DNA of 64,000 bases from Eubacteriaceae bacterium (GTDB lineage: Bacteria > Bacillota > Clostridia > Peptostreptococcales > Anaerovoracaceae): NCBI GenBank assembly GCA_902362435.1, contig CABIWW010000008.1, positions 72,516 to 136,515 on the forward strand. Reading direction: 5' to 3'. The notes below the pieces were generated by a model that had not been told where the DNA came from, did not search any database, and saw only the letters and a list, made by a program, of their open reading frames with translations. Of the stretch, positions 60,540 through 64,000 are shown in pieces. Numbering within the stretch: position 1 is the first letter of the stretch; each line of letters opens with the position of its first letter. The position numbers and the translations under genes were made by a program.

Positions 60540-60733
60540 AAAGCCACCGGTTGACAGTTTGGTTGACGCTTTGGTTGACAGCCGGTTGACGGGGAAAAGC
60601 CTGATATTTGGGGCATTTCTCTCCTTTGTCAACCATGTCAACCAAGAAATCAAAGAAAAAGTAAAAAGTAATAATAGAGCGCCTATGGATTGTTTTCAAA
60701 GTCTTTTCTGCCGGTTGACACGGTTTGGTTGAC
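60459..60733. repeat. Nine copies of GGTTGAC, possible replication origin
   Basis: Direct copies at 60549, 60561, 60573, 60584, 60713 and 60727; inverse copies (GTCAACC) at 60459, 60628 and 60637. The four at 60549-60590 are spaced 12, 12 and 11 bases apart, near one DNA turn. This pattern is iteron-like. It begins in the VirE-like gene and fills the gap before tnpW. Confidence 0.75.
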
Positions 60734-60809
60734 ACGGAGACAGTCTGCGGCTGTACACCTGTCTGACATTCCCTTGTCGGGCATATTTCATTTATGGAGG
60801 TAACTGCCT

Positions 60810-60995
60810 ATGGCAAAAAGCAAAAACGAGAGCAATAACAAAAACAGCGGCACCCTGCTTACCGAAAAAGACGGCACCCAGTATTTTGTCATGGGGAAAG
60901 TCCGTATCAAGGTATCGGAGCATTTCGCACAGGATGGGAAGCCGCTTGACAGCCTGCTGGAAGATGTGATCCAGCACGCTGCCGCCGCTTCCTGA
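60810..60995 (+). CDS. tnpW: TnpW-like transposon protein
   Basis: A 61-residue protein (GTLLTEKDGTQYFVMGKVRI, then SLLEDVIQHAA) of the TnpW family found in Tn4451-type elements just before the recombinase gene. The role is unknown; it is thought to be dispensable or regulatory. The site TGGAGGTAA precedes it. Confidence 0.8.
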   Translation: MAKSKNESNNKNSGTLLTEKDGTQYFVMGKVRIKVSEHFAQDGKPLDSLLEDVIQHAAAAS

Positions 60996-61024
60996 AAAAA
61001 TACGGAATAACGACTGTCAATCAG

Positions 61025-61082
61025 CCCACGCTTATGATATACTTGTACCAGCGAGTATTGTATAAGCGTGGGTTGTTTCTTT
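61025..61082 (+). terminator. Inverted repeat with T-tract before the recombinase
   Basis: CCCACGCTTAT (61025-61035) and ATAAGCGTGGG (61062-61072) are a perfect 11-base inverted repeat, followed by TTGTTTCTTTT. It may end tnpW, act as an attenuator, or bind the recombinase; a third copy of the 11-mer lies at 48557 near the left end. Confidence 0.7.
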
Positions 61083-61102
61083 TAGAAGGAGGATTTTTAA
61101 CC

Positions 61103-62725
61103 GTGAAACAACCATACAATACAACGATTTATAACACTGCACTATATTTGAGATTGAGCCGTGACGATGAATTACAGGGGGAAAGCGGCAGTATCCAGAC
61201 CCAGCGCATGATGCTTAGACAGTATGCCGCAGAGCATGGGCTGACCGTTGTAGACGAGTACATTGACGACGGATGGAGTGGGACAAATTTCGAGCGTCCA
61301 AGTTTCCAAAGGATGATTGATGACATCGAAGACGGGAAAATCAACTGCGTTGTCACAAAGGACTTATCCCGTCTGGGAAGAAACTATATCCTGACCGGTC
61401 AGTACACGGAAATCTATTTCCCCAGCAAGGGAGTACGCTACATTGCCATCAATGACAATGTGGACACCATCAACGGAGAAAGCGAGCTTGCACCGTTCTT
61501 AAACATCCTGAATGAAATGCACGCCCGACAGACCAGCAAAAAGGTCAAGGCTGCCATGCACACAAGATTTGCCAATGGCGCACACTATGGAGCCTATGCA
61601 CCGCTGGGCTATGTAAAAGACCCGGACAAAAAAGGTCATCTTCTGATCGACCCGGAAACACGCTGGATTGTAGAGAAGATTTTTGACCTTGCTGTACACG
61701 GGCGTGGAGCCGCCAGCATTACACGGATTCTGGTGGAGGAAAAAGTACCTACCCCCGGCTGGCTGAACTATGAAAGATACGGGACTTTCGCCAATATCTA
61801 CGCCGGTGCGCCCGCAGAAAAAGCCTATGCGTGGACGATAGCACAGGTCAAGAGCATTTTGAAAGAGGAAACCTACATCGGTCACAGCATTCACAACAAG
61901 CAGAGCAACATTTCATTCAAGAACAAGAAAAAGGTGCGGAAGCCGCAGGAAGAATGGTATCGTGTGGAAAATACCCACGAAGCCATCATTTCTGAAGAAG
62001 TGTTCCAAAAAGTTCAGGAGCTGATTGCAAGCAGACGCAGGAAACGCAGAAACGGTACGACACAGATTTTCGCAGGATTGATAAAATGTGCAGACTGCGG
62101 ATGGTCTTTAGCCTATGGGGAAAACAAGCAGAATAAGAACCCATACGGGTACTACCATTGCAGCAAGAACGGGCAGGGATTACGCCAGTGTTCCATGCAC
62201 TATATCCGCTATGATGTACTGTATGCCTATGTGCTTGCAAGACTGCAATACTGGTCTATGCTGGCACAGAAAGACGAGGACAAGCTGCTGAAACGCCTGC
62301 TCAATGCCAGCGACAGGGAAAGAAACTCTGCGAAGAAAAAGCAGGCTGCGGAGCTGAAAAAGGCAGAGAAGCGTAAAGCCGAGGTTGACGGGCTGTTTGC
62401 TAAAATGTATGAGGACTGGTCTGCCGGACGCATAACCGAGTATAACTTCAATATGCTGTCCGAGAAGTACCAGAACGAGCAAAAGGAGCTTGAAACAAAA
62501 ATAAGACAGCTTCACGAAACGATGGAAGCCGCCGTACAGACCGCAGCGGATGCTGAAAAGTGGATTGCCCTGATGAAACAGTATGTCAACCCTGTGGAGC
62601 TGACCGCCGAACTTCTGAACACTCTAATTGAAAAAATAACCGTCCACGAAGCTGTCAAGGGCGAGGACGGAAGCCGTGAGCAGGAAGTAGAAATCTACTA
62701 CCGCTTCATCGGCAAAATCGACTGA
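61103..62725 (+). CDS. Large serine recombinase (TnpX family)
   Basis: A 540-residue protein from GTG 61103 behind GAAGGAGG. The resolvase domain has nucleophile S19 (LYLRLSRDDE), TKDLSRLGRNY and the following GGSTVDTIN-type loop; the recombinase domain includes GAYAPLGYVKDP, then a zinc ribbon CADCGWSLAYG...YYHCSKN, and a coiled-coil motif near 410-470. It excises and integrates the element at GG (or similar) dinucleotides. It is 44 bases from the right end. The putative circular form would bring left-end DNA upstream of the other cargo. Confidence 0.95.
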   Translation: MKQPYNTTIYNTALYLRLSRDDELQGESGSIQTQRMMLRQYAAEHGLTVVDEYIDDGWSGTNFERPSFQRMIDDIEDGKINCVVTKDLSRLGRNYILTGQYTEIYFPSKGVRYIAINDNVDTINGESELAPFLNILNEMHARQTSKKVKAAMHTRFANGAHYGAYAPLGYVKDPDKKGHLLIDPETRWIVEKIFDLAVHGRGAASITRILVEEKVPTPGWLNYERYGTFANIYAGAPAEKAYAWTIAQVKSILKEETYIGHSIHNKQSNISFKNKKKVRKPQEEWYRVENTHEAIISEEVFQKVQELIASRRRKRRNGTTQIFAGLIKCADCGWSLAYGENKQNKNPYGYYHCSKNGQGLRQCSMHYIRYDVLYAYVLARLQYWSMLAQKDEDKLLKRLLNASDRERNSAKKKQAAELKKAEKRKAEVDGLFAKMYEDWSAGRITEYNFNMLSEKYQNEQKELETKIRQLHETMEAAVQTAADAEKWIALMKQYVNPVELTAELLNTLIEKITVHEAVKGEDGSREQEVEIYYRFIGKID

Positions 62726-62767
62726 CCTTTCTTTTTTACCCAACAATATCTTTAATTAAGGGAGACG

Positions 62768-63235
62768 GGCAGAGGATATCCGGACATAACCCTGATAGAA
62801 CCGATAGCGCAGGCGCTGGGGATTTCCATGATAGAACTGCTGTCAGGCAGCAATATCGTGAATGAAAACCGCAATGCCAATATGCTGAGGACGAAATGGT
62901 ATGTATGTCCGGTCTGCGGCAATGTGGTGAATGCCACGGGCGAAGCTGTGATAAGCTGCTGCGGTATCACGCTGCCGGCATTCGATATGGTCGAGGCGGA
63001 TGCGGATCATCCGGTGAGCATAGAGCGGGTGGAGGACGAGTATTACGTGACGATAGATCATGAGATGACCAAGACGCACTATATATCGTTCATCGCTGCG
63101 CTGTCCGGCCAGGAGAACCATATCGTGAAGCTGTATCCGGAAGGGCCGGCAGAGGCGAGATTCAAGACGCGTCTGGTAAGGAAGATAATTTTTTACTGCA
63201 ATCATCACGGCCTGTTCGAGGTCAGGGTAAAGTGA
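62768..63235 (+). pseudogene. 3' part of XRE-desulfoferrodoxin regulator
   Basis: Resumes at the second GG with R-G-Y-P-D and continues the helix-turn-helix tail (IEPIAQALGISMIELL). Then comes a desulforedoxin-like domain YVCPVCGNVV...ISCCG (four cysteines) and a superoxide-reductase domain whose five expected ligands are all present: His in ADHPVSI, DHEMTK, KTHYISF, and Cys plus His in YCNHHGLF. The original was a fusion of XRE and full desulfoferrodoxin. As separated here the 3' half could at most be made from ATG 62828, lacking the DNA-binding part. Confidence 0.9.
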
Positions 63236-63280
63236 CAGAAGCATGTATGCTTTTGGATAAATCAAAACGACAGAGATAAA

Positions 63281-63400
63281 AACGCAACGTGCGCCGCGAC
63301 GGCGTGCCAGAGCCGGTAGGTAGCCCGGCCGTCCTGCGGATCGCAAGGAAGAGGAGATCGCAGGGTAAGTAACCTGCCCCTCCGGGTTGTCCGTTCTTTG
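63281..63400 (+). promoter_or_regulatory. yjdF-type riboswitch
   Basis: A GC-rich structured leader with GTGCGCC-gcgac-GGCGTGC, the GCCGG-TAGGTAG-CCCGGC stem and GATCGCAGGGTAAGTAACCTGCCCC. The conserved GGTAGGTAGCC and GTAAGTAACC segments and the position right before yjdF match the yjdF RNA motif, known to respond to azaaromatic compounds. The fit is from memory of the motif, not from an alignment. Confidence 0.75.
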
Positions 63401-63429
63401 TCCATTTCGATCAGTGAGGAGGGATAGTT

Positions 63430-63846
63430 ATGGGCGATGTAAATGGCAGACTTACGGTGTATTTTGAGGATCCGTTCTGGGCAGGAGTGTTCGAACGTGT
63501 CTCGGAAGGAAAGCTTTCGGCGGCGAAGGTGACGTTCGGAGCGGAGCCGAGAGAGCAGGATGTATACGGATTCATCCTGGATCACTACTATGATCTGCAG
63601 TTCAGCCCGGCTGTAGCGGCAGCAGTGAAAAAGCCTGCGAAGAATCCGAAGCGGATACAGAGAGAAGTCAGTAAACAGCTTCGGGAAACCGGAATAGGTA
63701 CGAAATCGCAGCAGGCCCTTAAACTGCAGCACGAGCAGAACAAACAGATGCGCAAGGCAAAGAGCCGCGATAAAAAGCGAGCAGAAGCCGAGCACAGGTT
63801 TGAACTGCGGCAGCAGAAGAAAAAGGCAAAGCACAGGGGACACTGA
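63430..63846 (+). CDS. yjdF: YjdF-family protein (DUF2992)
   Basis: A 138-residue protein. The N-terminal half (GRLTVYFEDPFWAGVFER, then AKVTFGAEPREQDVYGFIL) is the DUF2992/YjdF domain, and the C-terminal third is a highly basic helix (Lys/Arg/Gln rich). Thought to deal with toxic azaaromatic compounds, as its leader is a known riboswitch of that kind; the mechanism is unknown. Start ATG 63430 follows GAGGAGGG. Confidence 0.9.
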   Translation: MGDVNGRLTVYFEDPFWAGVFERVSEGKLSAAKVTFGAEPREQDVYGFILDHYYDLQFSPAVAAAVKKPAKNPKRIQREVSKQLRETGIGTKSQQALKLQHEQNKQMRKAKSRDKKRAEAEHRFELRQQKKKAKHRGH

Positions 63847-63866
63847 CCCTCTGTGCGCTGATACGG

Positions 63867-63900
63867 AAAAAGTCTGGCCTTGTAAAGGTGCAGGCTTTTT
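63867..63900 (+). terminator. yjdF terminator; second group II intron target
   Basis: AAAAAGTCTG...CCTT pairs with AAGG...CAGGCTTTTT. A group II intron begins seven bases after it. Confidence 0.75.
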
Positions 63901-63906
63901 CTGCGT

Positions 63907-64000
63907 GTGTGCCAGGCATGGCATAAGTCTTACGGGTGAAAGTCCCGTCACGGGTATTTACCGCCAAGTGTAGCGAACCACAAGCCGAAGACAACAATGT
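63907..64000 (+). mobile_element. Group II intron 5' end (cut by window end)
   Basis: GTGTGCCAGGCATGGC at 63907 obeys the GUGYG rule; TACGGGTGAAAGTCCCGTC and GCCAAGTGTAGCGAACCACAA are the typical domain I start. Its sequence differs from the intron at 43087, so it is another lineage. Only 94 bases are in view; no reverse transcriptase can be seen. Confidence 0.8.

Larger units (their letters stand above)
48517..62769 (+). mobile_element. Integrative mobilizable element, Tn4451-like, about 14.25 kb
   Basis: The element interrupts the XRE-desulfoferrodoxin gene. Rejoining the flanks with a single GG restores the reading frame (W-E-N-G-R-G-Y-P), which sets the ends to the base and shows a duplicated GG core typical of large serine recombinases. 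Contents: two-component system, SnoaL-like protein, ABC transporter, DUF6076, excisionase-like protein, oriT, DUF3847, relaxase, primase, VirE-like helicase, TnpW and serine recombinase. No type IV secretion genes are present, so it can be mobilised but not self-transferred. Confidence 0.92.

Noticed and set aside
60457..60732. Possible 91-residue protein with repeated VDSLVDALVDS
   Set aside because: It begins inside the VirE-like gene, has no ribosome site, and its repeat arises from the GGTTGAC DNA repeats.

Overview
The window is a chromosomal segment of an anaerobic, low-to-mid GC Firmicute of the class Clostridia. The evidence is T-box leaders, strong Gram-positive ribosome binding sites, a eukaryote-like (type 2) IleRS, a butyryl-CoA:acetate-type CoA-transferase, Sapep/OPT peptide metabolism, a Tn4451-type serine recombinase element and terminator-linked group II introns. 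The sequence alone does not support a genus call.

Region 1 (1-10.9 kb) is an AT-rich defence island. It holds the end of a C5-cytosine methyltransferase, a McrB-like AAA+ GTPase, a McrC/LlaJI-type nuclease and Vsr (a LlaJI-like GTP-dependent restriction-modification cluster), then a 1197-residue membrane YobI-type NTPase, a WYL regulator, a gene remnant with two hairpins, and an AbiEi/AbiEii toxin-antitoxin pair with its promoter-operator. Region 2 (11-15.5 kb) is the end of an integrated element: a LexA-like repressor with two LexA-like boxes, a Com-like zinc ribbon, two sigma-region-4-like proteins flanking a hairpin-rich non-coding stretch, a MazF/PemK toxin, an excisionase-like protein and a tyrosine integrase.

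Region 3 (16-48.4 kb) is mostly core chromosome: a DUF4304 protein, a flavoprotein, a holin/endolysin pair, an Ile T-box with ileS-rlmN, a transporter, a Nudix hydrolase, a nitrilase-like amidase, a BMP lipoprotein, citrate synthase, an arginine/ornithine-type antiporter with a Crp/Fnr regulator, a NimA-like flavoprotein, a VaFE/Cna-B surface protein, and a Tyr T-box with an SSS symporter. Next comes a peptide and cell-wall-peptide utilisation cluster (Sapep dipeptidase, DUF3870, class A serine hydrolase, OPT transporter, dipeptide epimerase). A group II intron sits directly behind the terminator of that cluster. DUF2752 and Gln-rich DUF4190 membrane proteins and the CoA-transferase follow.

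Region 4 (48.5-62.8 kb) is a complete integrative mobilizable element of about 14.25 kb. It carries a two-component system and ABC transporter, a DUF6076 protein, a MOBQ-type relaxase with an RSF1010-like oriT, a primase and VirE-like helicase, TnpW and a large serine recombinase. It is inserted at a GG dinucleotide inside a gene encoding an XRE helix-turn-helix fused to a complete desulfoferrodoxin (superoxide-reductase-like) module; both halves of that gene are still readable. After it come a yjdF-type riboswitch with yjdF, and the 5' end of a second group II intron, again behind a terminator.

The most noteworthy signals are the split XRE-desulfoferrodoxin gene, the oriT and apparent AUA start of the relaxase, the duplicated two-component promoter box, a nine-copy GGTTGAC cluster next to the replication genes, the Tyr T-box on a sodium symporter, and the hairpin-rich non-coding stretch at 12.8-13.1 kb.
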